From: Clostridia bacterium
Lineage (GTDB): Bacteria; Bacillota; Peptococcia; DRI-13; SM3-B62
Direction of reading: 5' to 3'
Length of the DNA stretch: 64,000 bases
NCBI GenBank assembly: GCA_018433675.1
Contig: JAHDQS010000045.1
Location: forward strand, 1-64,000
The position numbers and the translations under genes were made by a program. This document shows positions 16,783 to 25,427 of this stretch, piece by piece. The stretch's first letter is position 1, and each line of letters begins with the position of its first letter. The notes beneath the pieces were generated by a model. It was not told the origin of the DNA. It saw only the letters and a program-made list of their open reading frames with translations, and ran no database searches.

Positions 16783-17544
16783 ATGTGCGAGTACTTCTGG
16801 CTCTACGAAACAGACCTACCGCCAGGCGCAGGTATAGAAACTTTCAGCGCTTTTCATCTGGCTTGGGTGACGACTGCGCTTGCTATTATCTTTCTGATGA
16901 CACTTATTTACCGCAGGCGGGTTGAGGCAATACGGCGGCGGATACAAATGAGCCTGGTTTTCATCATGGTAACAATCCAGCTTTTCTCGTGGTTATGGAC
17001 GGCTGTAATCGGGCACTATACAATTCAACAAATGCTTCCGCTGCATCTGTGCACATTGTCCGTGTGGATCGAAGCCTCCGCAGTCATTGGCGGGAGCACG
17101 CTGATGAAGGAATTTTCTTACTGCTGTGGGATGCCGGGCGCTGTTTTTGCGCTGCTGACCCCGGTTATGGGCGAGTATCCTTTTTGCAATTATTTTTATA
17201 TGCAATTTTCATTAGCACATTTGATACTCATTTTGCTGCCGTTTTTATGGATATTTGGCGATGGTTTCCAGCCGAATATAAGAAGGCTTCCGCACTGTTT
17301 TGGCTTGCTGTTGGTTTTTGCGGGCATTGCTGCCCTGACCAATAAGCTGATTGGCAGTAATTATATGTTCCTGCGGTATGCGCCTTTAAACACACCGCTT
17401 GAAGTGTTTGAGAGATGGTGCGGAACTCCTGGATATATCATTCCTTTAATACTTCTGGTCTTTGCTATTTGGATTATTCTCTATATTCCTTGGTTAGTGT
17501 ATGAAAGTATGCAGGGGAAAAGAGGCAAAGAAATCAGTTTGTGA
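16783..17544 (+). CDS. TIGR02206/YwaF family integral membrane protein
   Basis: 253 residues with about six membrane helices. The start FSAFHLAWVTTALAIIFLM, the internal LPLHLCTLSVWIEA and the conserved Asn-rich loop before the last helices resemble YwaF of Bacillus. The function is unknown. It starts after a GAAGGAG site and stands alone. Confidence 0.75.
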   Translation: MCEYFWLYETDLPPGAGIETFSAFHLAWVTTALAIIFLMTLIYRRRVEAIRRRIQMSLVFIMVTIQLFSWLWTAVIGHYTIQQMLPLHLCTLSVWIEASAVIGGSTLMKEFSYCCGMPGAVFALLTPVMGEYPFCNYFYMQFSLAHLILILLPFLWIFGDGFQPNIRRLPHCFGLLLVFAGIAALTNKLIGSNYMFLRYAPLNTPLEVFERWCGTPGYIIPLILLVFAIWIILYIPWLVYESMQGKRGKEISL

Positions 17545-17655
17545 AGACAGGGCTGTCAATAATTTTATGGATTCTGTAGCCTCAGTGTGAGTTTCTCTCG
17601 GAAGGACTAAAAGGAGAAGGGCAAGGTTAAGTTGTTGACGCTTTTATCTTCTTTC

Positions 17656-17673
17656 AATGAGTTTGCACTCATT
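17656..17673. terminator. Small dyad between convergent genes
   Basis: AATGAGT-ttgc-ACTCATT forms a 7-bp hairpin between the convergent YwaF-like and AAA genes. There is no strong T-run, so its role as a terminator is only likely. Confidence 0.35.
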
Positions 17674-17698
17674 AAGCAGTAATTATCAGAAAGATCGT

Positions 17699-18910
17699 CT
17701 ATGAAACTCCTATGCCCATTAGCCAATGCAGCAGATTAACTTGCCGGATACCCTCGTAGTTCGAACCTGCTCCCACTTCGTCAAGGGTTAAAAGCATTTT
17801 AGGGTGGTTGTCTGGTATTTTTTTCAGCGGCGTAAGCTCCCGTGCTAAAGTTCCGGCATCCAAAACCGAGGCTGATACCTGATAGTACGTGCGCCCGTCC
17901 ATGTTGGATGCGACAAAGTCAATCTCGCTTTCCAACAACTTCCCAATATTTACCTTATATCCTCTGCGTTGCAATTCTAAAAAAACTATATTTTCTATGA
18001 GATGTCCAATATCGGATTCAGAACTTGATAAAAACATATTCCGGATGCCTGTATCAACAATATAATATTTCCCCAGCGTTTTTAAGAGCTGTCGGCCTTT
18101 AATATCATAGCGGTCTGCCTTATACAGGATGTAGCTATCGGTAAGCGCTCTCAAATAGTTGTCCACAGTATTTACTGAAATCCTTCTTCCAGAAGAATTA
18201 ATGGCGTCGCTTATTTTTTTCGTCGATACAGGGCTACCAATGCTACTGGCAACAAATCGGACAATACTTTCCAACAGTGCGATGTCGGTAATGCCTTCCC
18301 TTTTCGCAACATCTTTTACGAGAATTGTATTATATATTCCATCGATGAATGGAGTAACCCCAACGTCACTGCGCTCAAGCTGCGCTATATATGGAAATGC
18401 CCCGAAACGCAGATAATCATTGAAAGTTTCTCTTAGGCTTTTTCCGTTCCCGGTCTGAGCGTCGCAATACTCCTTAAATGATAATGGAAGCATTTCAATC
18501 TTTATATAACGCCCTGATATAAGCGTAGCAAGCTCCCCCGAAAGCATATAGGCATTGGAACCAGTTATATATACATCCACATTCGGCTTGATATAAAGGC
18601 TGTCTACAGTTTTTTCATAGTCCTTGCAATTTTGTACTTCATCAAGAAAGACGTAGGTATATTTGCCTTTTTGCAGGCGTTCCTTAACGTATCCATACAA
18701 AGCTTTGTAATTTAAAAGGTGTTCATAATCTATATCTTCCAAATTGACTGATATGATTTGATCGTCGGTAACTCCTGTGGATTTAAGGTAATCGATGTAA
18801 AGTTGAAACAGCGTTGATTTGCCGCATCGACGCACTCCGGTTACTACCTTGATTATATTCTTTTCCCTACTTGCGATTAGCCGATCCAAGTATTCCTTGC
18901 GCTCAATCAT
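17699..18910 (-). CDS. AAA ATPase with DUF4143 domain
   Basis: 403 residues from the ATG at 18910 (AAAGGGGTG upstream; a GTG at 18919 is the alternative). N-terminal AAA_14 domain with Walker A GVRRCGKST and Walker B YVFLDEVQN, then a C-terminal DUF4143 part with a restriction-endonuclease-like core (NIVFLELQRRGYKVNIGKLLESEIDFVA). These proteins are common in anaerobes, often in many copies, and are mobile-like accessory genes without a proven role. It stands alone behind a long dyad. Confidence 0.88.
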   Translation of the reverse strand: MIERKEYLDRLIASREKNIIKVVTGVRRCGKSTLFQLYIDYLKSTGVTDDQIISVNLEDIDYEHLLNYKALYGYVKERLQKGKYTYVFLDEVQNCKDYEKTVDSLYIKPNVDVYITGSNAYMLSGELATLISGRYIKIEMLPLSFKEYCDAQTGNGKSLRETFNDYLRFGAFPYIAQLERSDVGVTPFIDGIYNTILVKDVAKREGITDIALLESIVRFVASSIGSPVSTKKISDAINSSGRRISVNTVDNYLRALTDSYILYKADRYDIKGRQLLKTLGKYYIVDTGIRNMFLSSSESDIGHLIENIVFLELQRRGYKVNIGKLLESEIDFVASNMDGRTYYQVSASVLDAGTLARELTPLKKIPDNHPKMLLTLDEVGAGSNYEGIRQVNLLHWLMGIGVS

Positions 18911-18953
18911 GGATATCACCCCTTTGCATGTCCATTATATGGCAACAAAATAA

Positions 18954-18997
18954 GAAAGTCAAAGTATTTTCTCTGTACAGAAAAAACTTTGACTTTC
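18954..18997 (-). terminator. Long dyad between the AbrB-like and AAA genes
   Basis: GAAAGTCAAAGT and ACTTTGACTTTC are perfect 12-bp arms enclosing a further TTTCT/AGAAA pairing. Read on the minus strand it is followed by TTATTTTGTTG, fitting a terminator of the AbrB-like gene. It also lies just before the AAA gene and could be an operator. Confidence 0.6.
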
Positions 18998-19149
18998 GAC
19001 ACTTTTTTTCATAAATACCTTAAATTCGTGGTAATATCCTAAACTTGACTATTTTGTTGTAGATGTATATAGAAAATTATACATCTCTCAACGGAAGGAG
19101 ATTAACTTGAATAATCGGATTTTGTGTCTTGACAATAGGGGCATTATAC

Positions 19150-19491
19150 TTATTCATTTCCCCGGATAAAAACATCCTCGTAAGTAGAACTTGGCCGTTG
19201 TCCTTTTACTGCAAGACTGGCCTCTTCCAAGAGGCGCTCAACAGCCAGACGTATATTGTGTCGCGTTTCCTTGAATTTTTCCAAAAGCTTTTCACCAGAT
19301 AAACCTTGTGCGATCAAATCGGCCAGGATCTCTTCATCGAATTCCCCATCAGCATCCCTAACAGGACGAATCACGAGGCTATTGTTGTGCAGATAGCATT
19401 CTACTTCATTTTTGATGCCTATTGTATTAAAAAACTCTATAGGAATAGTGATTTGTCGCTTGGGGGATACAGCTATTCTCTTCTTTAACAT
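19150..19491 (-). CDS. AbrB/MazE-type (SpoVT-like) DNA-binding protein
   Basis: 113 residues with an N-terminal swapped-hairpin AbrB domain (KKRIAVSPKRQITIPIEFFNTIGI) followed by a helical, acidic C-terminal half. This architecture is usual for antitoxins that bind their own promoter. No toxin gene follows: 18998-19149 is too short and holds no frame that I recognise. It is either an orphan antitoxin or an independent regulator. Confidence 0.75.
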   Translation of the reverse strand: MLKKRIAVSPKRQITIPIEFFNTIGIKNEVECYLHNNSLVIRPVRDADGEFDEEILADLIAQGLSGEKLLEKFKETRHNIRLAVERLLEEASLAVKGQRPSSTYEDVFIRGNE

Positions 19492-19726
19492 ATTAATTCG
19501 CTACTCGTTTATTTGCGCATTTCCTATCAAAATATCTTTGAAATAATAATAGCAAAGAAACAAAGAAACAAAGAAAAACAAGATAAATAACAATAAAAAG
19601 TAGTAAATAGCAGGCTCCGGAGGTATAAAAAGTACACCTGCTTATTGTTCGCAAAAGAGGTAAGAGCATTCTGCATGCAGAAAATGTGTGCCGAAAATAA
19701 TATTTTTAGTATAATCAGCATTCACC

Positions 19727-20320
19727 GGAAGAAACAGGGGTACTCCCTGATGCCTTTGAAGATATCTATATTGAATACTGGAATATAGGAAAGGCGCAGA
19801 TGGTGATAAGGAAACTATCAACGATGATATTGTTTTCGAAATTGAGCTTATCAGGCAGATTGAGGTCAATATTGAATATATCCTGATACTTGTAGCGAAA
19901 TACCAGGAATCTAACTGCAAGGATAAAAGCATTCTCACGACTATCGATAAAGCCATTAATGCAAGCATTGAGCTTCGCAGCAAGAAAGAGCTTATCGAGC
20001 GTTTCATCGAACAGGTCAACATCTCTACAAAAGTCGATGAAGACTGGTGTACATTTTTATATGAGCGCAGAGAAGCGGATATCACAGCCATTATTGAAGA
20101 AGAAAAATTAAAGCCGGAGGAAACGCGACGTTTTATGGAAAATGCCTTCCGAGACGGCTTGCTGAAGACCACAGGCACAGCTGTTGATAGGATTATGCCA
20201 CGGTTTCACGCTTTGCCAATGGCGGTCGACAGAGAAAAAAGAAAAGCATTCCAGATGATATTGACAGGAGAACTCTGGGCGATGTATTATAATGGCAACA
20301 GTACCTGCCACGCCTCTTAA
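19727..20320 (+). pseudogene. hsdR: 3' fragment of a type I restriction endonuclease R subunit gene (hsdR)
   Basis: From about 19775 the plus strand reads an open frame with the HsdR C-terminal signature: NDDIVFEIELIRQIEVNIEY, then ELRSKKELIERFIEQV, and EEEKLKPEETRRFMENAFRD followed by GLLKTTGTAVDRIMP. Immediately upstream a related piece (DAFEDIYIEYWN) is in another frame, so there is a frameshift near 19775. The helicase and nuclease domains, and hsdM and hsdS, are absent. The last residues drift from the family. It is a dead remnant of a restriction system. Confidence 0.85.
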
Positions 20321-20383
20321 CAATGCGTACCACGGTGGGTCAATTTATTTTATGGGGGATTCACATGCATAAGGATTCTTCTT

Positions 20384-20533
20384 ATGGGAGAACTTGAAAC
20401 GATTTTTGCAATAATGGTAGTGATGGGTAAATTGATTGTTCCTATTTATTTACTTTTGGGGTCGTTCCAGAGCCTATTAAAACTAGTGGCTTCGGATTAT
20501 ATTTTTTTAGTAAAAACGATGATTCTTCAATAG
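20384..20533 (+). CDS. Possible small membrane peptide
   Basis: 49 codons (MGELETIFAIMVVMGKLIVP at the start) with one hydrophobic segment followed by a polar tail, and AAGG about nine bases before the ATG. Size and form recall the small holin-like toxin peptides of Gram-positive bacteria, but I see no sequence match. It lies between the hsdR fragment and the left repeat of the tRNA element. The rest of 20322-20824 is without genes. Confidence 0.25.
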   Translation: MGELETIFAIMVVMGKLIVPIYLLLGSFQSLLKLVASDYIFLVKTMILQ

Positions 20534-20654
20534 AAAACTAGGTGAAATATCCACTAAAAAGTGGGTTATTTATCTCCACTTTCATCACATAGCTGTAAGA
20601 TTGCAGCCTCTTTCCAATTTTTACAGTATTTAATAATCCGTGTTCCCTTGTGTT

Positions 20655-20682
20655 AGTGGAGCTGATGGGGGGGATTTGAACC
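20655..20682. repeat. Distal att-like copy of the tRNA-Thr 3' end
   Basis: AGTGGAGCTGATGGGGGG, one extra G, then ATTTGAACC is identical to the complement of the tRNA-Thr 3' end at 22358-22384 except for the added G. Just after it, CATCGGCTCC pairs with GGAGCTGATG, followed by GCTTTT, so the copy may now also work as a terminator. Confidence 0.7.
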
Positions 20683-20824
20683 TTCATCGGCTCCGCTTTT
20701 CACAGAAAGTTATTTCCTTATACTAACCACTGTCATTACTCATCCAGCATCAGCTTCTCTTTGAATTTTGGAGCTTGTGGATTTTATCCCGTTTAATCGT
20801 TTTAATACTTGATTCCTTTGGCGA

Positions 20825-21670
20825 TTACAACTGCTTCAATCGTTCAATACCTGTACTGTCCAATAGTGATCTCATCATTTGTTTGGCACTGGCATTAAGC
20901 CGAAGGAGTCGTTCTTTTTGCGGTAACCCCTGACGGATGAACTCTGCATTCAAGCTTTCCATATTTGACAAAACAATGAGCTGCTGAAGTGATGCCTCGT
21001 CACGGATATTTCCTTTAGCATCAGGATTAGCCAGTCGCCACTCTTTAGCCGTCATGCCAAACAAGGCAACATTCAAAAGGTCAGCTTCATTGGCATAAGT
21101 CATATTTTGCTTCTGCGGAGCAATATCCGGTGGGATTAATACATCTTTGATTGCGTCCGTATGTATCCGATAATTAATTTTCGCAAGAGTACGGTTAAGA
21201 TTCCAGCCAATTGACAGGCGGCTATTTTCGTCCGATTTTAAGCGTTGGTAATCTTTTATAATGTAAAGTTTAAACTCCGGCGAAATCCATGAGGCAAATT
21301 CAAAGGCGATATCGGAATGCGCAAAGGTAGCTGCATAACGACCTTGTTTCGAAGTCATACCGATAGCTCCTGTTTTTTCAATCCACTTTTTAGGTGTTAA
21401 AACGAAATTATTGAGGCCAGCTTCATTTTCAATTGCCTCGAATTCGAGGCAATTGAATTTCAAATTGTTTAATCTCTCCCATAAGCCAAGAAATTGAACC
21501 ACGTTACGATTTCTCATCCAGTTTTGTATCACATAACCAGGACTATCGTCTGTTTTATGTTTTGCAATATCGGTCAATGAAATATAATCATTACCTTCTT
21601 TTCCGGAAATAACAGTAATTTCAGTCCCTTTGGCGAAAATAGTATCCTTTAAGTTTTTATTCTTTGGCAT
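20825..21670 (-). CDS. KilA-N domain DNA-binding protein
   Basis: 281 residues. The N-terminal half has the KilA-N fold: YISLTDIAKHKTDDSPGYVI, then WMRNRNVVQFLGLWE and the conserved GRYAATFAHSDIAFEFASWI followed by SPEFKLYIIKDYQRLK. The C-terminal half is a helical region seen in similar stand-alone proteins (FGMTAKEWRLANPDAKGNIRD). KilA-N proteins come from phages and mobile elements and bind DNA; a regulatory role is usual but not shown. It is the only intact gene of the element and may be functional. Confidence 0.85.
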   Translation of the reverse strand: MPKNKNLKDTIFAKGTEITVISGKEGNDYISLTDIAKHKTDDSPGYVIQNWMRNRNVVQFLGLWERLNNLKFNCLEFEAIENEAGLNNFVLTPKKWIEKTGAIGMTSKQGRYAATFAHSDIAFEFASWISPEFKLYIIKDYQRLKSDENSRLSIGWNLNRTLAKINYRIHTDAIKDVLIPPDIAPQKQNMTYANEADLLNVALFGMTAKEWRLANPDAKGNIRDEASLQQLIVLSNMESLNAEFIRQGLPQKERLLRLNASAKQMMRSLLDSTGIERLKQL

Positions 21671-21793
21671 CGAATTTACCTCCGTTCAACAAGTGAAAAG
21701 AATGCTGTAAATTCTCAAATAAAATACAGGAAAATCATATCACATATCGAACATATGTTCAATGAGTTAATTCTATGTTTTCTTGCATAACAA

Positions 21794-21821
21794 AAAATCC
21801 CGCAATCTTTTGCAGGATTTT
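21794..21821. terminator. Intrinsic terminator inside the element
   Basis: AAAATCC-cGCAA and TTGC-AGGATTTT form a stem with A and T tails on both sides. It lies upstream of the KilA-N gene (minus strand) and could end transcription of the fic remnant. Confidence 0.65.
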
Positions 21822-21946
21822 AATTCCATTGGAGCAGGAGGGAGTCGCGCATTGCTGGGGTAGGCTCAACAATACTTTCGCGGTTTTTCGTAAGGTAGTA
21901 TTATTTCAGTTTATGTCTAGTTCCTGCAATACCTTGTAAAAATTAA

Positions 21947-22180
21947 TCATTTATTGCGGACATATCCGGCACTGGCAGCCAAAAGCTCGTTATCAAAGTA
22001 ATAATCGTAATGCTCAACGAAGAATGTCATCAGTATACCAAACGCTTATTCCTGCTCATAAAGCAACATCATGTTGGCTTGCGATAGTTCCGCTTCGGCA
22101 ATATCCAATTCCTTTTCGTCATGGATATTCAATAAGTTGCGCAGAACAGAGTTGCCTTCATAAAGGTACGGATCATTCAT
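21947..22180 (-). pseudogene. fic/doc-family gene with the catalytic core deleted
   Basis: The minus strand from 22180 reads a typical Fic N-terminus (MNDPYLYEGNSVLRNLLNIH, ending ANMMLLYEQE) and then a stop. It continues in frame with MTFFVEHYDYYFDNELLAAS and AGYVRNK, which is the C-terminal part of the Fic domain. The segment between, which should contain the HPFREGN active site, is missing, so an internal deletion removed the AMP-transferase core. The product cannot be active. Confidence 0.8.
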
Positions 22181-22311
22181 AAGCAGCTTCCTTTAGCCTT
22201 GTTTATGCTTTACAATAAGGAGTGCTTTCATTTCCGCTTATAATATTATACCAAAAATTGCAGTCAGAATGCGGATTTTGAGGTTCGTGTCATAGTCAAA
22301 AGGTAATCAAT

Positions 22312-22350
22312 AAAAAATCCTTAGAACCACTGCGATTCTAAGGATTTTTT
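22312..22350 (-). terminator. Terminator of the tRNA-Thr gene
   Basis: AAAAAATCCTTAGAA and TTCTAAGGATTTTTT form a 15-bp symmetrical stem with a 9-nt loop, 10 nt downstream of the tRNA 3' end. Confidence 0.85.
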
Positions 22351-22359
22351 CTTAATGAG

Positions 22360-22434
22360 TGGAGCTGATGGGGGGATTTGAACCCCCGACCTGCTGATTA
22401 CGAATCAGCTGCTCTACCACTGAGCCACATCAGC
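22360..22434 (-). tRNA. tRNA-Thr (anticodon CGT)
   Basis: The minus strand begins GCTGATGTGGCTCAGTGGTA and folds into a full cloverleaf: acceptor GCTGATG/CATCAGC, D-arm, anticodon stem CTGAT/ATCAG with loop TTCGTAA (anticodon CGT, reading ACG), T-arm GGGGG-TTCAAAT-CCCCC, discriminator T and an encoded CCA. Its 3' part served as the attachment site of the element to the left. Confidence 0.95.
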
Positions 22435-22490
22435 ATAACACGAGCACATAACAATTATAAAGAGGTAAAGGTAAAATGTCAATTCTATGA

Positions 22491-22660
22491 TCATTCTTTG
22501 GTTATCCGTTGCCCAATCATCATTATAATAAAATCCCTAATTGATTTAGCACTTACAAGTGCTTCTTGCATATCTCTTTCCTCCAGCACCAATTGCGTTG
22601 GATACCTTGGCTGTTTTCCGCAAGCTTATGCCATTCTTTTGAACTTATTAAATTATCCAT
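22491..22660 (-). pseudogene. HEPN-domain gene remnant
   Basis: The minus strand starts MDNLISSKEWHKLAENSQ, then shifts frame and continues YPTQLVLEERDMQEALVSAK and SIRDFIIMMI to a stop. The second piece is the last helix of HEPN proteins of MNT-HEPN pairs. The central RX4-6H region is missing, so this is an internally deleted copy. It overlaps the stop of the MNT fragment, the usual layout for such pairs. Confidence 0.6.
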
Positions 22661-22872
22661 AGAGCATCATACCTTCCTGTACTACTTGACGCTCTATTGA
22701 CGGAGTATACTTTCGTTGATTAAATTTGTTTTTCTTGCTAACCACCACATCTACCGGCATTGTTTTTTTATCCCTAATTGCTTTGTTTATCAGTTTTATA
22801 GCATCAATTTCTCGAATGTCAGCATCCTCTTTTATTACAACAAAAATATCTAAGTCTGAATCAGCATGTAAT
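22653..22872 (-). pseudogene. MNT-type minimal nucleotidyltransferase gene, 5'-truncated
   Basis: The minus strand reads ADSDLDIFVVIKEDADIREI, then KLINKAIRDKKTMPVDVVVS to EGMMLYG and a stop. The D-x-D pair of the nucleotidyltransferase active site and the VDVVV strand are present, but the N-terminal helix with GSxARG is lost and stops lie just upstream. In intact MNT-HEPN systems this protein is the antitoxin that AMPylates the HEPN toxin. Confidence 0.7.
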
Positions 22873-22926
22873 TATTATACCAAATTATGTCGTTGTATTC
22901 AGCTATATCAAAAGAGCAGGTTATAT

Positions 22927-24006
22927 CTATCCCAAATCGACTTCAGTATCTAGCAGTGACGCGGATTCCTTGGCGGCCCAGCGTATCTTGTAGGTAACGA
23001 GGGAAACCTCAATCAGGGCATGTAGGTAGTAACTGCCTGTAGGAAAACGGTCATGCCAACGGTTCAAGATATCATCAAGCTTTCTCCAGATGTGCGGTTC
23101 GTTTACCTTGTCGAACTTTTTATCGGACAGTTTGTTTTGCAGTTCATTATTGTAAGAGGTAAAAAGAAGTAAGCCGCTGTCGAGAAGGTCCAATATTTCC
23201 AGAAACTCCGGGCTGATGGGCATTTCCCCGGCTTTTTTTCTTCTTTGCACTCTTTCTTCTGTTAGAAAATGGATATCACGTGTTCTTTGCCAAAGCCCCT
23301 TATTGTACGAGAGATAATCATTGTAGAGTTTGCTTTCTATTTCTTGGGCCGAATCCTCTTCTTTTTCACTTGCAGGGCCCAAGTTGTACCTAAAAAGCTC
23401 GTAAAGGTGCCGGGATTGCTTAAACAGGGCATCTATTTCTTTTTTCTTATTTGCTAAATAATCGGGAGGCAGGTTATCTGCGTTCAAAAACCCGTGTGCG
23501 GCATCACAAAAGGCTGCAGCGATAACGTTGTTTAATTCACAAAGCTTACTGCGCAGGGGCTTAGAATAACGCGGAGGAACAATGACCGCATTGACCAGTA
23601 ATGCCGCGCCTATCCCTATAAAGATGGCGAGAGAACGGGTCAGGGCATGTGAAAGAAACTCAGTAGGCGGTGAACCCAGAATGAAGATGGAGGCCATGAT
23701 ACCCCCTGCCATGCCTGCTCGCAATTTAAAGCGACTGCAGGTGAGAATCACCAGTATGGTGGAAAGTCCCATGCTGATGGGATTTGAGCCGATTATAACT
23801 CCCAGGGTAATGGCGATGCTGATAGAAATTATATGGATAAGAACCTGCTCTTTAGCATTGGACAGGCTCATGCCCAGTGAGGGTTGCATGTTCAATACTG
23901 CGGCCGCCGCAGCAAAAATGGCGGGCTGAATATCAAAGTGTAAACAGATGTACATACTGATCGTTACGGCTATTCCTGTTTTAATGATTCTTGCACCAGC
24001 TAACAT
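22927..24006 (-). CDS. Aromatic acid exporter family (FUSC/DUF939-like) membrane protein
   Basis: 359 residues. The N-terminal half has about five membrane helices (GARIIKTGIAVTISMYICLH at the start) and the family loop AAAAVLNMQPSLGMSLSNAK; the C-terminal half is a soluble, charged helical domain. This layout fits YqjA/ArAE-type proteins of Firmicutes, related to the FUSC and AaeB exporters. The substrate is unknown. It follows capA with a 12-nt gap, so the two form an operon. Confidence 0.82.
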   Translation of the reverse strand: MLAGARIIKTGIAVTISMYICLHFDIQPAIFAAAAAVLNMQPSLGMSLSNAKEQVLIHIISISIAITLGVIIGSNPISMGLSTILVILTCSRFKLRAGMAGGIMASIFILGSPPTEFLSHALTRSLAIFIGIGAALLVNAVIVPPRYSKPLRSKLCELNNVIAAAFCDAAHGFLNADNLPPDYLANKKKEIDALFKQSRHLYELFRYNLGPASEKEEDSAQEIESKLYNDYLSYNKGLWQRTRDIHFLTEERVQRRKKAGEMPISPEFLEILDLLDSGLLLFTSYNNELQNKLSDKKFDKVNEPHIWRKLDDILNRWHDRFPTGSYYLHALIEVSLVTYKIRWAAKESASLLDTEVDLG

Positions 24007-24018
24007 TATTTTTCTCCT

Positions 24019-25263
24019 TCATTGTCTATAGGATTCAATCAAATCAAGTTGAGATACGGGAAGTGGAAGTCTGTGGAGCATAAACATGTCGGAGTGCTCC
24101 CCTGAAAGGCGGGAATCGATGAGCTCCCAAGCCTGATTTAGTGTTTCGATTTCTTTATTGCTGAAGTCATGTTCTTGGCCTGTTTCGATGCTGGTCAGGC
24201 AAGGTTCAATCGGCAACACCTCAAATGAAGTTCTGCCCCCGGTCTGATACCGTCTTGTCCAGATCGGAATATAGGTGGCCTTTTCAAAAGAAACTTTGTT
24301 AGTTTCCGCCTCAATAGTCAAGAAAACGTTGAGGAGCACGCTGGATTTACGCTCCAGTTTGGATTGGTCCGAAATAAAATTACCTAGTGAATATATAACA
24401 AAATTATTTGTATCCCGGTTTTCGTTTTTAATCACGGCGGTGGGCTGAAGGACGTGGGGGTGACTGCCGAAGATGATATCGGCACCTGCCGCGAAAAGGG
24501 ATTGGGCCAGTTGTTTCTGGTGGCTGTTGGGCTTTGTCTGGTACTCTTGTCCAAAATGCAGGCAGACGATAATATAACCGGCACCTTGTTCTTGAGCCTT
24601 AAGGATGTCCGCCTTGATAGCGTCTTCATTTATGTAATTGACACAGTACTCCTTGTCCTTTGGTGGGGTTAAGCCGTTAGTACCGTAGGTATAGGAAAGT
24701 ACGGCCAGCTTGATGTCCTGGATATCCAGTAAAAGTAGCTGCCCTTGTTCTTCTATAGTGCGTGAAGTTCCAGTGTGTAAAAGGCAGGCGGCATCAAGGT
24801 TATCGAGTGTTGAAGCAAGTCCCGCAAAGCCTTTGTCCAGGCTGTGGTTGTTTGCTGTTGTAAGGATGTCGAAGCCGGCCCCTTTTAGATCAGCGGCCAT
24901 CTCTTCGGGTGTATTAAAGCGAGGATAACCGCCATATCCGGCAGATTTTCCGGCAAAGGTCGTTTCCAGATTCCCGATCAACAAATCAGGCACCTTTAAT
25001 AAAGGAGATATTCTCTTAAAAAAGGGAGAATAGTCGTAATTGTCCAGTTTCGGTTGATATCCTGCCTGAAGCTGGGTGTTGTGCATCATGATATCGCCGG
25101 TTACAGATATAATCAGGGTTTTGTTCTGCTTTGGCGGGGGAGGGGGCGTTTCGTTGACGGGATCACCCGCTGTAGTGACAGTGGGTTGGCAGCCTGAAAG
25201 GAAGAAAACGAGGAAGAAGAAAAAAACAGTAAGCACCCGTAATTTGTTACGGTTTGTTCTCAT
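24019..25263 (-). CDS. CapA family lipoprotein (poly-gamma-glutamate capsule type)
   Basis: 414 residues with a lipoprotein signal (FFLVFFLSGCQPT, Cys25) and a proline-rich linker, then the CapA metallophosphatase-like fold: ISVTGDIMMHNTQLQ, DLLIGNLETTF, ILTTANNHSLDKGFAGL, VCLHFGQEYQTKPN and DIIFGSHPHVLQP. These supply the Asp, Asn and His ligands of the family. CapA proteins act outside the membrane in poly-gamma-glutamate or cell-surface polymer formation, but no capBC genes are nearby, so the role here is open. Confidence 0.9.
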   Translation of the reverse strand: MRTNRNKLRVLTVFFFFLVFFLSGCQPTVTTAGDPVNETPPPPPKQNKTLIISVTGDIMMHNTQLQAGYQPKLDNYDYSPFFKRISPLLKVPDLLIGNLETTFAGKSAGYGGYPRFNTPEEMAADLKGAGFDILTTANNHSLDKGFAGLASTLDNLDAACLLHTGTSRTIEEQGQLLLLDIQDIKLAVLSYTYGTNGLTPPKDKEYCVNYINEDAIKADILKAQEQGAGYIIVCLHFGQEYQTKPNSHQKQLAQSLFAAGADIIFGSHPHVLQPTAVIKNENRDTNNFVIYSLGNFISDQSKLERKSSVLLNVFLTIEAETNKVSFEKATYIPIWTRRYQTGGRTSFEVLPIEPCLTSIETGQEHDFSNKEIETLNQAWELIDSRLSGEHSDMFMLHRLPLPVSQLDLIESYRQ

Positions 25264-25427
25264 AGAAAATCACATCCGTCTATGTAAGTTCTCAATACCG
25301 TTGTTAATACAATCATTATAGCAATATTAACCGGCCAATATTTAGAAGTCAAGTAGCCATTTGCCCCTTGGCGGCATAAGGTAAAGGAGCAATTAATTGC
25401 CTTGTTGTCAGAGAAAGGGGAATATAA

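Larger units (their letters stand above)
20655..22384. mobile_element. Remnant of a tRNA-Thr-integrated element (about 1.7 kb)
   Basis: The 3' end of tRNA-Thr (22358-22384 on the plus strand) is repeated at 20655-20682 in the same orientation. The intervening DNA lies downstream of the tRNA 3' end, exactly as when an integrase inserts at a tRNA gene. The inside holds a KilA-N gene and a fic pseudogene but no integrase, so the element has decayed and can no longer move on its own. Confidence 0.65.

Noticed and set aside
21838-21890. Possible further tRNA fragment (TGGAGCAGGAGGGAGTCG)
   Set aside because: It looks like the 3' end of a tRNA read on the minus strand, but no T-arm, anticodon arm or acceptor partner could be found.
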